In this document: in pieces, positions 1-9,154 of the stretch
Layout: each line of letters opens with the position of its first letter
Numbering within the stretch: position 1 is the first letter of the stretch
NCBI GenBank assembly: GCA_039881045.1
Contig: JAYWVB010000036.1
Span: 279,062 to 343,061 of the forward strand
DNA: 64,000 nucleotides
Reading direction: 5' to 3'
Origin: Chaetomium olivaceum
Taxonomy: Eukaryota; Ascomycota; Sordariomycetes; Sordariales; Chaetomiaceae
Translations under genes and position numbers: made by a program
Notes under the pieces: generated by a model
Database searches by the model: none
What the model was told of the DNA's origin: nothing
The model's input: the letters and a program-made list of their open reading frames with translations, nothing else

Positions 1-861
1 TGGTCGCTTCCCCAGCTACTTGAGCTAGACTCTGCCGCCGAGCACGAGCCTCAACGAAGCCTCTCCAACCACAGGGCTGCCATCGTCGGCCTTTCAGTGA
101 GCTCCAGTGTTAGCAGCGACACAAACTTTTGTGTTTCTGCGAGCAAGGACAAGTCATGCATCATTTGGAACTACCAGACGGGCGATGCTTTGCGGACGCT
201 CCTCTTCCCCAGCTTTCCCCTGTGTCTGTCCCTCGATCCATCTTTTAGAGCCATGTGTGTCTCTTGCGAGGATGGGTCGCTCTACTTGACGGAGGTGTTT
301 GCTGAGAAGCCCCTTTTGGGGCCAGGCTCCGAAGAGGCCACGACGGTCGTGCAGGTTTCCTCCCCCTTCGGTGCGACACTGCCTGACGTGGGGCCGGCTT
401 CTTGCCTGAGACTGAGTTACGACGGCACGATGCTGCTCACTGGGCACCCTAAGGGCCAAATCATGCGATGGGACATTGCGGAAAATAAGTCGCCCGTCGA
501 ACTCGCCAACCTCAACGCTGCCGTCACCAATGTGGACTTTGTTTCGCCCTTCCCAACAGACAAGCCTACTAAAACGGTGACCATCATCAAACCATCACAA
601 GCCGAGCGCGCTTACACTTTCGCCGCCCAATTCGACTCATATTCGGGACCGGAGACTAGATTCGACGCGCTACTCAACGCAGCAGGCTTTCCACAGGAGG
701 CCATGGAGAGTGCGATAGCGGCATTTAGCCAGCCCATCGCCGAGTCTGCTGGCGATCAAGACTTGAAGAAGCAGAATGAAGAGCTATGGGATATTATCAA
801 CGAGCAGAGGGCGCTACAAAAACAGACGCTCGAACGTTTTGCCGAGGCCAAGTCTAACTAA
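1..861 (+). CDS. IPI3: IPI3-like WD40 pre-rRNA processing protein, 3' part
   Basis: The frame is open from base 1, so only the C-terminal 286 residues are present and the start lies outside the window. The protein resembles Ipi3 (WDR18), the WD40 subunit of the Rix1 complex, which works with Rea1/Midasin on pre-60S particles and ITS2 processing in the nucleus. WD-repeat signatures are visible (SKDKSCIIWNYQTG; later GTMLLTGHPKGQIMRWDI). The long C-terminal helix ends in LQKQTLERFAEAKSN, the tail expected for Ipi3. No intron is needed in the visible part. The family call rests on the WD pattern and the tail together; another WD40 protein is possible but less likely. The next supported gene downstream is more than 1.5 kb away. 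Confidence 0.8.
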   Translation, partial: WSLPQLLELDSAAEHEPQRSLSNHRAAIVGLSVSSSVSSDTNFCVSASKDKSCIIWNYQTGDALRTLLFPSFPLCLSLDPSFRAMCVSCEDGSLYLTEVFAEKPLLGPGSEEATTVVQVSSPFGATLPDVGPASCLRLSYDGTMLLTGHPKGQIMRWDIAENKSPVELANLNAAVTNVDFVSPFPTDKPTKTVTIIKPSQAERAYTFAAQFDSYSGPETRFDALLNAAGFPQEAMESAIAAFSQPIAESAGDQDLKKQNEELWDIINEQRALQKQTLERFAEAKSN

Positions 862-2187
862 CGAGGGATGTATTGGTGGTTCTTTGCAATCTCGGCATAC
901 GGGCCACAGTTAGGGGCGGCTCATTGTTTGTATACCAAATAGAGTTGTGAGTTGTTGGACATGCTCCACGAGTTCTTATTACCATGGTGTTTCAAAGCGA
1001 CTGTTTGCTCATGTGACGTCGCGGCTATCTTGTGTTGTACAAAACGAGGCAAGCCGCCAGACCTCTTTACGCATGCTTGACGATCTGGCCGGAGAGCACC
1101 TACATGTTGGTTGACAATGTTACCACACATGTGATACTGCACGGAGTCAGCATATCAGGCCCGGGGCATTGGCTGTTGTTTGATCTGAGGTGCCTAACCA
1201 AAGTCGAGTTCAGGGACGAATGGCCCTTCGGATGTAGCTGAGGTATCCATCTCGAAAGCCGGGTGGTTGGTTGGATGGTAGTGCTTACCTATATAACAGA
1301 TAGAGAGCGGCCTTCTCCCCAAAGCGGGAGGGGCTCGATGTATGCACCCTAGTGGGAGCTTAGGCGGGGGTGTTCTGGTTCAACACCAGGTGGGACAGCA
1401 GGCTTCCCCGAACGTCTAGGTGCGACGACGGGGGTGCTCGACCCAGACGCCTGGCCAGCACGATGACGATGTGTACCCCGCCTCGGTCCTTGTCGCGCTC
1501 AACGCGCGCTTTAATCCACAGCCAGCCCATGCCCATACCCATGGTCAGCGCGACACCCCCGGCGACTGACGTGAAAAAGCCCTACTCCTCACGGGAGGCC
1601 GGCGTGATGGCCGTTAATGGAAACTCGACCTGAATGCTTGGGGTGATTGACTCGATGCCGGTCGGCCTCCGTCGAAGACCGTTTCTTCTGTGTCTCGGTC
1701 TTGGTCGCGTCCTCCTCGTAGTGGCCGAGGCTATGGTAGGTTGGATCCTAGGTGCAGCGAAAGCCGTTGATAGCTGGGGCGGCTCCTAATAGCCCGTGGC
1801 TTTAGAGGTATTGGATTGTCTCAACTATATTGTCAAGCAAGACGAACACAGTCAACATGGCTAATCAAAGTGCTGCACTGCCTGTCTTATGCGTTGGCTG
1901 CCACTGTGGGAGCGCGGCAGGGTTCCGCCTCTGTACCCGGGTAACCCCAACAGGAAACCGCGGACCTTGCGGAAAATCTCGTGAAGTCGACAACCATAAC
2001 AAACAAAACCAAGGTACTTTCTACAGAGGTCAATAGAATCGAGATGTATTGGAGGCTAGATCCACAACTAGACGGGCTACCGTTGGGGGGGGGAGGGGGG
2101 GTAGAAGGTCTATATACCTGCTGGAGGAGACGGTCAAAACATGCGGCCTCGGAAACAACAGATATGGCGCCGGCTCACTCCATCTGC
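862..2187. other. Spacer with no certain gene; possible coding remnant
   Basis: No convincing gene. On the minus strand, 1747-1592 reads open for 52 codons with a polar composition unlike random frames (EEDATKTETQKKRSS). It starts right after a CTAG acceptor-like site and ends at a stop that overlaps a GTGAGG donor-like site. This could be an exon of a decayed gene, but I could not join it to anything. A run of 15 G with one A lies at 2085-2100. Confidence 0.3.
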
Positions 2188-2381
2188 ACTATGTCCATCC
2201 CAAGTATGTCTTGATGTATGCTGTTCGTCTTACTGTGTGCTGTCCATCCCGAGTTTACTGTCCGTCTCAAGATAGTATCTATATATGTACACTTATTAGG
2301 TCGATGGCATCTTCGAATCAATAGTCCTCTTGGGATAGACAGCAACTGTTGGGATGGACAGCACTATATAAGACGGACAAG
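2188..2381. repeat. MITE-like imperfect inverted repeat
   Basis: The left arm, about 2220-2272, is roughly three-quarters identical to the reverse complement of 2328-2381, around a loop of about 55 nt. Both arms contain an exact TGTCCATCCC. Further copies or variants of this decamer lie near 2191 (plus strand) and 2331 (TGGGATAGAC, reverse sense). Most mismatches are C/T or A/G transitions, as expected after repeat-induced point mutation. No clear target-site duplication was seen, so it may be a MITE, a solo terminal repeat or just a folded repeat. Confidence 0.5.
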
Positions 2382-2420
2382 GTAGCAGCCGTCTGATAAA
2401 CAAGCCGGTCTACCTGTAAG

Positions 2421-2739
2421 CTACCTCGTGGCGGTAGGTAGAAAATGGTCCAAGGGATTCTCTGTATTCTCAGAACCACGGCTCCTGTGGCTGCCCCGGG
2501 GGGCAGGGTACTGCTCGTCATCCGAGGACAAGGGAATCGGCGAGCGCTGTAATAAGGTAAAACGTCAGTAAGAAAAACACTCGACAGATTATTTATCGCA
2601 AGTAACTTACCATGCGCCCTTTGCCGGCGCGGTTCTTCCAGGAATTGTTGTTTTTTTTGGGCGGCTGATCGCCGCCACCACCCGCCAGCTCCAGATCGAG
2701 TGAGAACCACTTGTTGACGAGATCCCCGTGGGTCACCAT
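2421..2739 (-). CDS. Small two-exon hypothetical ORF next to the repeat
   Basis: ATG at 2739. Exon 1 is 2739-2611, the intron 2610-2547 has a perfect GTAAGT donor and TTATTACAG acceptor, and exon 2 is 2546-2421. The phase is kept and the product is 84 residues. It is polar with no recognisable domain: a short hydrophobic start (LVNKWFSLDLEL), a lysine/asparagine stretch and an acidic second exon (PLSSDDEQY). The 3' end lies about 40 bp from the inverted repeat, so it could be a host gene truncated by the repeat, a fragment of a mobile element, or chance. The good intron is the main support. Confidence 0.3.
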
Positions 2740-3744
2740 CCTAACCCTTCGCCTATTCAGCGCGCCGTGGCAGCATTGCCTCCTCTAGTCTTGAGAATTT
2801 ATCCCTGATTTCCTCCTCACCCCGGCATTTCTGGCCTCCCGATATGCAAGTCGGTCGTTGTTTAGTATCTTTTTAGTGATGCCCGTGCTTGATTTGGCGA
2901 AATGCGATTTCCTTTTGCAACACCAGACTTGCGTTGTATCTCTCGGGACAGCGCCAGGAAGTCAAAGCGCTGAACGGAAAACTGAAAAGCCCTGTCAAGA
3001 GCAAGTAAGGTGGAAGCCGAAGTAGAAATTATTGAGCAGGGAAGGGTTCGAGAAAAAAAAGGGGGTGCGGTGAGATATTCCAAAGATAACCCTGAAACAA
3101 ATAGACTTATTCCACTAACTTTTCATTTTCCTTGGTTTCGTTCTTTCTTTCTTTCCCGTTTCTTCCTATTCCAGATCTCCACTCTAATCTTTTACTTACC
3201 TTCTTCTTCTTTTTTCTCTTCTTTTTTCTCTTCTTTCTTTGTATTTTTCTTTTTTCCTTTATAGAAGAGAAAAGAAACTAGAGAATGTTAATCTACTTTA
3301 TAGTACCATATTTATTTATATCTGGAAGATACATCGAACCCTATAGACTTCTAATTAAGCTTAGCTTCCTTTATCGCTAGCGTCTAGACCATCTTCATAG
3401 ATCTAGCAGTATTAGCCGATCAAATAGTATTACGGGGATAGGGTGGCGAGTTTGTTTGGGGGCGTGGGCGGCAGTGTAGAGGGTGGAGATAAGCGGGATG
3501 TCGAGACTAATTCTTCACGTAGGTGCTGATATTGAAAGGGGATGGACCTCTCAGGTGCCCTTGACTCGCGTGGAGGACTCGAGAATACCCAACGAAGACA
3601 ATGATTATATGCCATTCCTGATCACAAAACTCATGATATAGATCGTTTCACCAAACGCCCGCTCTTCCGCTGCCCTTCCATCCATTTCCCAACGTTCACA
3701 ACAAACCCTAGATAACCGCGCCACCCTGACAACACACGCATCAT
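2740..3744. other. AT-rich, pyrimidine-tract spacer
   Basis: No gene seen. From about 3120 to 3260 the plus strand is almost pure pyrimidine (TTC/CTT runs). From 3265 to 3430 it is AT-rich and full of TA dinucleotides, like the remnants left by repeat-induced point mutation. The rest is likely the 3' flank of the membrane-protein gene. Confidence 0.4.
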
Positions 3745-4903
3745 TCACTTGAAGCCCCCGCTGGGCAACTCATATGCATACGGGCTATGCTCCATCTCTG
3801 AAGCCCCACTGTCCACCGGCATCTCGTTCATCACCGGTATGTATGGAGGGGAGCCATAATACCCTTTCGGCTGATGTTGTTGGCCGTACGGTTCGGGCTC
3901 CAGTTGGGTTTCAGCAACGGCAACGGGCGGCGCGCGCCTCCTCCTCCGCCAAACCAGGAAGGCTCCAGCCAACAACAGCCCAAGTCCAAGAACAACTCCC
4001 ACGACAATTCCAGCAATAGAACCGGCCGCCAGTCCGCCCGATTGCGCCTCACTAGTAGGCTCGATCGAGGCGCCGCCTGTGCCCTCCGCCGATGTCGTCG
4101 CCGTGTCGCTCGCCGCACCCCCACCACCACCACCACTACTGCTACTCGCCGGCCCCCTCACAATATTATACCCATTAATCGGCGGCGCGTAGACGGTCGC
4201 CGGGTCCGAGACGATGATGGCGACCGGCGTGTGCGTGAGCACGCTCGTCTCCTGGGCGGTCTCGGCGCCGTCGTCGCCCGTGACGGTGACGGTGGTGGCC
4301 TGGAAGGTGACGCTGATGTAGGGCAGCGTCGCGCCCGACGTTGCGATTGACGAACACTGTATTACCGACCGCTGGTCTTGCGGCAGGATCGCGCCTAGCG
4401 TGTATTTTCTGGAGAGAGAGAGAGAGAGAGGGGGGTCCTTGTCAGTTTCTCGCACCGAACCCAGCTAGTTATGTGCCCAGACGAAATCTCCGCTTCTCCA
4501 CCTCCAACCTCCACGTCCACCACACCTCGAAACGGGTTTTCCGGGGAGAGACCTACTTGGGACAGCAGTAGGTGTAATGCGCCTGCGACGCCGAGTTGCT
4601 ATCGAGCACGGTGCTATGCACGGCATTATAGGCCTCTGGGCAGACAAAGGTCGGCCCGAGCGCCGAGGAAGGGTCGGCGTCGCTGGCCTGATCCCACCAC
4701 GACCGTTGCTGCGGTGGGAAGCAGGAGTCGGAGCCGGGCTCCCACCGCGTGTAGACGGGATCCCAGGCTAGAATGGTGCCGCTGTTGACTTGCCGGTAGA
4801 TGCCCTCGGCGCAGCCCGCTAGGGAAGGATAAGGGGTCGGCAGAGGGAAGAATTGCACGGGCGTGCCGAACAGGGTCCCGGTTGTTGATTCGATGTCGGC
4901 CAT
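3745..4903 (-). CDS. Single-pass membrane protein without signal peptide
   Basis: Two exons: 4903-4557 and 4408-3745, with a 148-nt intron (GTAGGT donor, CTCTCCAG acceptor); 336 residues. ATG at 4903 was chosen because the reading frame upstream lacks coding character. The N-terminal half (about 1-225) is a soluble, probably outward-facing region with paired cysteines (near CCP at 113-115) and aromatic clusters (RSWWDQ). A Ser/Gly/Thr-rich linker follows, then one clear membrane helix at about 243-269 (GIVVGVVLGLGLLLAG) stopped by WRRRRR. The cytosolic tail is proline/tyrosine-rich (YYGSPPYIP). This layout is common in fungal wall-sensor-like proteins, but I recognise no named family and claim no function. 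There is no N-terminal signal sequence, so the single helix would have to direct N-out insertion. Confidence 0.75.
4412..4431. repeat. (GA)n tract in intron
   Basis: A GA dinucleotide run followed by G5. On the coding strand it forms the CT-rich polypyrimidine tract directly before the intron acceptor of the membrane-protein gene. Confidence 0.8.
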
Positions 4904-7252
4904 GGTACGTCGCCTGGCCTGCTGCGTCGCCCTGCCTGCGATAATGTGTTTTTTTCTTGTATTATTGAGGGGTGAATGAGCCAAGCGCTCAGGCCGTGAC
5001 GGCAGGCGGGCTGGAGTTGAGGATCCTTGACGCGCATGCTGCTGCGCCAGGGAGTTGCATCGCTGCGGGCCGGATTGGCAGATTGGTCAGCGCGCTACGC
5101 GAAGGATCGGCCAGGGCACACTCCCTTCCCAGAGCCTCGCCCGTATTTTAAAGCCTCACCAATGACTTGGAGGATATATATATCTGGGCAGTTCACTGGT
5201 AGACGGGTTGACGAGTCTAGACTTGTGGGGCGTGGCATGCATGTGGTGTAAACAATCGAGGACAAGACTGGCTAGCTTCCTCTTCTCCTTGTGAGGCCAG
5301 TGGTCGAACTACTAACGAGTCCGCGTCGTTCGTCTTCCCTCGCAAGGCTCGATCTCGACGCGGCCAGTTTCGGAACCACGACCAGGGAATGGTACGAAGG
5401 AGGTGTTGTGTTGTTTTCTTTGTTACCCTTGATCACAGACAGAGAGGTAAAAGAGGGAACCTGGCTTGCAACAGTAGAACAGCAAAATACTCAATCATTT
5501 CATCAGGCCCTCTAAAATGCTACCATGCACCTCAAGAGTAAACACCAGCGGAAGGGAGATGCGGCGAGATATCCTTGTTCGAAAAGCCGCCGAAGACATG
5601 TCCGTTCCCTCAGCCCAGCATCCATGGCAGCCAGACAACAGTTAACGAGGAACGACCAACACTTTCGGCACCCCAACACGCCCTCCCCGGCACCGCGCTC
5701 GACTTCCGCGAGGACGAGACCGGGGGCAACCCCGAGAACAACTGCGCAGATGAAAACGATCCGGCCAAGAAAAGAAACGAACTCCGACTCCCCGCCATGG
5801 ATCCTCCCACCAAACCCAGCCAAAAAACGAAACACAGCCCACGCACCCAGAGGTATCGGATCCCCGCCCCAATGAACCATTTTATATCAGCAAGCAGCCG
5901 CAATGACGATGATGGAATATGACGAGTCGCACCAATGAAACAACCACTATAATGGAAAAATAAAAGGAAAAGAAAAGAGAACAAGATCGCTGGTGCCCAT
6001 TGTTGTTGATTGACACATGCAACACCAAGGCCATAAGTGCCATGCCCCGGGGAGGTGATCTGCTGGTTGTCGGTGAAAGATCGAAAAAAGGACAAGAACC
6101 CGTCTCATGAAGAAGTGGAAAAGAGATGGGATAAGAGTAAAACGTAAAACGGGAGATGGGTGCGTGCCAGGTGCAAGACCCATCTCCGCATGCGAAACCA
6201 TCCAACCCCGATGAAATAAACTAGGCCGGTATGAAGAGCGAATAAAAAAACCACGATGCGATCCCCTTTTGCCGATGGTGTGTAAAGCGCCGGTGCTGTA
6301 TCAGTCCTCCCTTCCCAAGTCTTTTGCTGGTATATCCCAGATGTTCATGTGCCTGTGCTTGCCCCGAGTACGATGATGATCCCCCCATATGTTGTTGATT
6401 TTTTTTTGTCTTTTTATTCTTTGCTGATGCGTGTTATTCTGGTCGTATCGTACCGCATTAAAAAGCCGGGAGGAGGGTGTCGTCGCGCAAGTCCTCGTGT
6501 ATTGGAAAGGTGGCCGTGGCCCCCCGTTCGTGCGCTCGTCCGCTGCCGGAAAACAATTAACCCCCCCAAGTCCGGCCATCCGCTGTTGGAAACCCCGACC
6601 CAACCTTTGCCAGAACTCCAACGCATCCCCTAATGACCGTCAAGGGGACCCGTGCCACTGATTGATGCTACCCTCTGGGACGATGATAGTGATGCCAAAC
6701 CGACGCAACGCCTTGGGCATATATGCCCTCGCACTCCGCCTTCCCCTTCATGACTTTGCGCCCTGCTTGTCCTCATCATGTATGTGCCAAACCCGAGGTG
6801 AGATGAATGCCCGCGTGACCATGGCCCATTAAAGAGCCGCCGAAGCTAGAGTGCTCTTTTGCCAAATCCCGAGGGGGATCAAAAAAGCAGACTCTAAGAT
6901 TCTGATGCCCGCCGCGAAACCCAGTCAGAAGACCGACAAATGCAACAACCGAAATACCCACAAAACATCGTAAACCCGGGAATCATTACGTATGTGAAAA
7001 TGAGAGAAGGAAACAAAAACGCCTGATCCCAGATCGTACGCCGTTGAGCTGCCGCGTGAAGATGCCGCAGCATGCGAGCAATGCGCCCGAGGCCATTACT
7101 TCGCAGTATCTAGGTTGGTTCGACGATGCGAAGCCCACGGGTATGCTGGAGAAGTTACGTAAAAGCGCCGATCAAACGGTCTCGGCGAGTCGAAAAAGAC
7201 GATAAAAAATGACCACCAAAAACTCCTCGTTGAAACATCCAAGCTTCATTAA
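4904..7252. other. Spacer between membrane protein and scw1
   Basis: Frames up to about 160 codons occur, but they are arginine/proline-rich or overlap one another and have no family resemblance, so I call none. The left part should hold the promoter of the gene ending at 3745, and the right part (about 6700-7250) the 3' UTR of the RNA-binding protein. Nothing else recognised. Confidence 0.5.
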
Positions 7253-9154
7253 TCATCGACCCATCATATACGATGAGAAAGCCGAGGTGGTGCCGGCCAT
7301 CGCATGTCCGTTTCCGCTGTACATGCCACCCCAAGGGTTGCTGGGCCCATTGGAGCCGGTGGGTGAGGCATACAAATTAGCGCCGGTAGCAAGCGTAGAC
7401 GACGCCGTGTATCCGCCACGATTGGAACCGAGGCCGGGAGGCGCGCTCAGACCCGGCGGAGGTCCGTTGGCGGTCGTGAATCCGCCGTTCGACCCGGAGT
7501 GGATTCCGTTCATGCTGCCCATGGCACCCGCGCCGTTCTGAGCCTGGTTCTGGCCGGAACGAACACCGAGCGGGTTCTTGGAGAAGCTGAGGCGAATACC
7601 GCCTTTGACGCTGTTGTGGAGCAGCTGTCCGTACAGTTCATGCAGCGCCTTGGTTGCAAAGGTGACATCTTCAAACTCGACGAAACACATAGGTCCGTTT
7701 TGTTTGGTCCGGAAGCAGAGTCGCTTGTATCCTCGTTGCCGCGAGAACAAGGCCTTGAGTTCCTCCTCTGAGGTGTCCAGGGGTAGATTGCCGACATAGA
7801 GCGTATTGCACGGCGGGTTTTGGTCGGCAGGGTTAGCCGGCGGGAAGTTGTTCATCCGGTGTGGGACTTGCGAGTTGTAGCCCGTTCCGGGCCCGCCCAT
7901 TGTGGTTGGGGACATGGTGTTCGACAGCCCAGAGAGCGATCCCATGTTGGCATGGCCGTAGAACGGCATCCCACCGTGCGCGCCAGGGCTCGGGGAGGTA
8001 TTCAGCGACAAGCCAGCCATGTGGGAGATGGGCAGCTGCGGCGCCGTCTGGCGGCGCTGCAAGCCATTCTCCGCAAAGCCAACCGGATCGTTGAGCAGTT
8101 CCTTGGTTTCGTCGTCTTCGGCTGAATCAATCAGCGATTTGCCCGTGATCTGAGCGCCATTTGCGAGGTGGTTTCCGATCGGCGACTGGGGCCCGAAAAG
8201 GTTCTGGTAGGAGGACGGGCCGGTCTCGTGGGCAGCCATGTCTCCTCCATACATGCCGTTCATGGGAGGCGAGATCTTTTCCAGCGACTGGAACGTCCCA
8301 TTGAATCGCGATGTATGCCTTGACGACGGCGCCGAAGGGGTCGCGGAGACGGTTCCGTTGGGTGCGCCCGTGGACATGTCGATGGGGAATCGGCTTCCGG
8401 ACGTCGTGGGGCTTGCGCTGCCCAGGATCTCGACAACCATCTCGGCATCGTTCGAGATGTTGGACCTGCCATCGAGCATGTTCTTGGCCTCCTGGGCGCC
8501 CGCCGGGCTCTTGAATTTGAGGACGGCGGATCGGAAGCCTGCATCGGCGGACTGCTCGGCGGGCAAAACCTCGACATCGACGAGGTCCTTGGAAAAGACC
8601 ATCATGAGGCGCAGCGACTCCTCGGAGGTGTTAAGCGGGAGGTTCCGGATCAACGCCGAGGAGAGCGTTGGGGGCGTCACAGATAGCGGTGTTCCCTGTG
8701 ACTTTTGCGCGTCGCGATCATAGGAATTGGCGTTCGGGAGAGATGGCGGGTAGCCTGGCTGAGCGTTGTTGGTAGGCCGGTATGCCTGCGGTGGCGGAGG
8801 CAAGGCCGGAACGGCCATGGTATTCTTTGTCGCGAGGGTGGTCGCGGGAAATGGACTCGATCGGTTCGACGTCAGGGCGGCAAAAGTGCCGTTGGTAGAC
8901 GCGCCGGAAGTTGCACTGGGCGGGCTGTACTCCCCGTTCATGCCTCGCGCAGTGCAGCGTTGCGCGCGGCGAAGGAGAAAGTCTGAATCGTCGAAGCGAC
9001 GATCGCGCTGATCGAGGGAGGATAACGAGTGGAAACGCGCGGCGGTGCGCGACTCGAGTGGAGAAGCTGTCAGGTACCGTGAGGTGAATGAGAGCGCTGC
9101 TTGTGGTTTGTCGGAGTGGATTGTCTTTGGTTGGGACGCGGCAGCGGACTCCAA
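7253..9154 (-). CDS. scw1: Scw1/Whi3-type RRM RNA-binding protein
   Basis: One uninterrupted frame of 633 codons. The C-terminal RRM at about 449-530 has canonical RNP2 (LYVGNLPL) and RNP1-like (CFVEFEDV) motifs and the family-typical RLSFSKNPLG end. A weaker RRM lies at about 166-245 (ALIRNLPLNTSEESL). The rest is low-complexity Pro/Ser/Asn/Gly sequence, as in Whi3 and S. pombe Scw1, which bind mRNAs and affect cell-wall integrity, cell size and polarity. The start is uncertain: ATG at 9154 opens the frame, but the first 71 residues are arginine-rich and unlike the family, so the internal ATG at 8941 (MNGEYSPPS) may be the true start and the upstream part 5' UTR. A glycine/asparagine-rich tail could support condensate formation (inference). 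Confidence 0.85.
   Translation of the reverse strand: MESAAASQPKTIHSDKPQAALSFTSRYLTASPLESRTAARFHSLSSLDQRDRRFDDSDFLLRRAQRCTARGMNGEYSPPSATSGASTNGTFAALTSNRSSPFPATTLATKNTMAVPALPPPPQAYRPTNNAQPGYPPSLPNANSYDRDAQKSQGTPLSVTPPTLSSALIRNLPLNTSEESLRLMMVFSKDLVDVEVLPAEQSADAGFRSAVLKFKSPAGAQEAKNMLDGRSNISNDAEMVVEILGSASPTTSGSRFPIDMSTGAPNGTVSATPSAPSSRHTSRFNGTFQSLEKISPPMNGMYGGDMAAHETGPSSYQNLFGPQSPIGNHLANGAQITGKSLIDSAEDDETKELLNDPVGFAENGLQRRQTAPQLPISHMAGLSLNTSPSPGAHGGMPFYGHANMGSLSGLSNTMSPTTMGGPGTGYNSQVPHRMNNFPPANPADQNPPCNTLYVGNLPLDTSEEELKALFSRQRGYKRLCFRTKQNGPMCFVEFEDVTFATKALHELYGQLLHNSVKGGIRLSFSKNPLGVRSGQNQAQNGAGAMGSMNGIHSGSNGGFTTANGPPPGLSAPPGLGSNRGGYTASSTLATGANLYASPTGSNGPSNPWGGMYSGNGHAMAGTTSAFSSYMMGR

Noticed and set aside
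5512..6095. Minus-strand frames of 120-160 codons
   Set aside because: They overlap one another and plus-strand frames, have Trp/Cys/Arg-rich composition and no motif or intron support.
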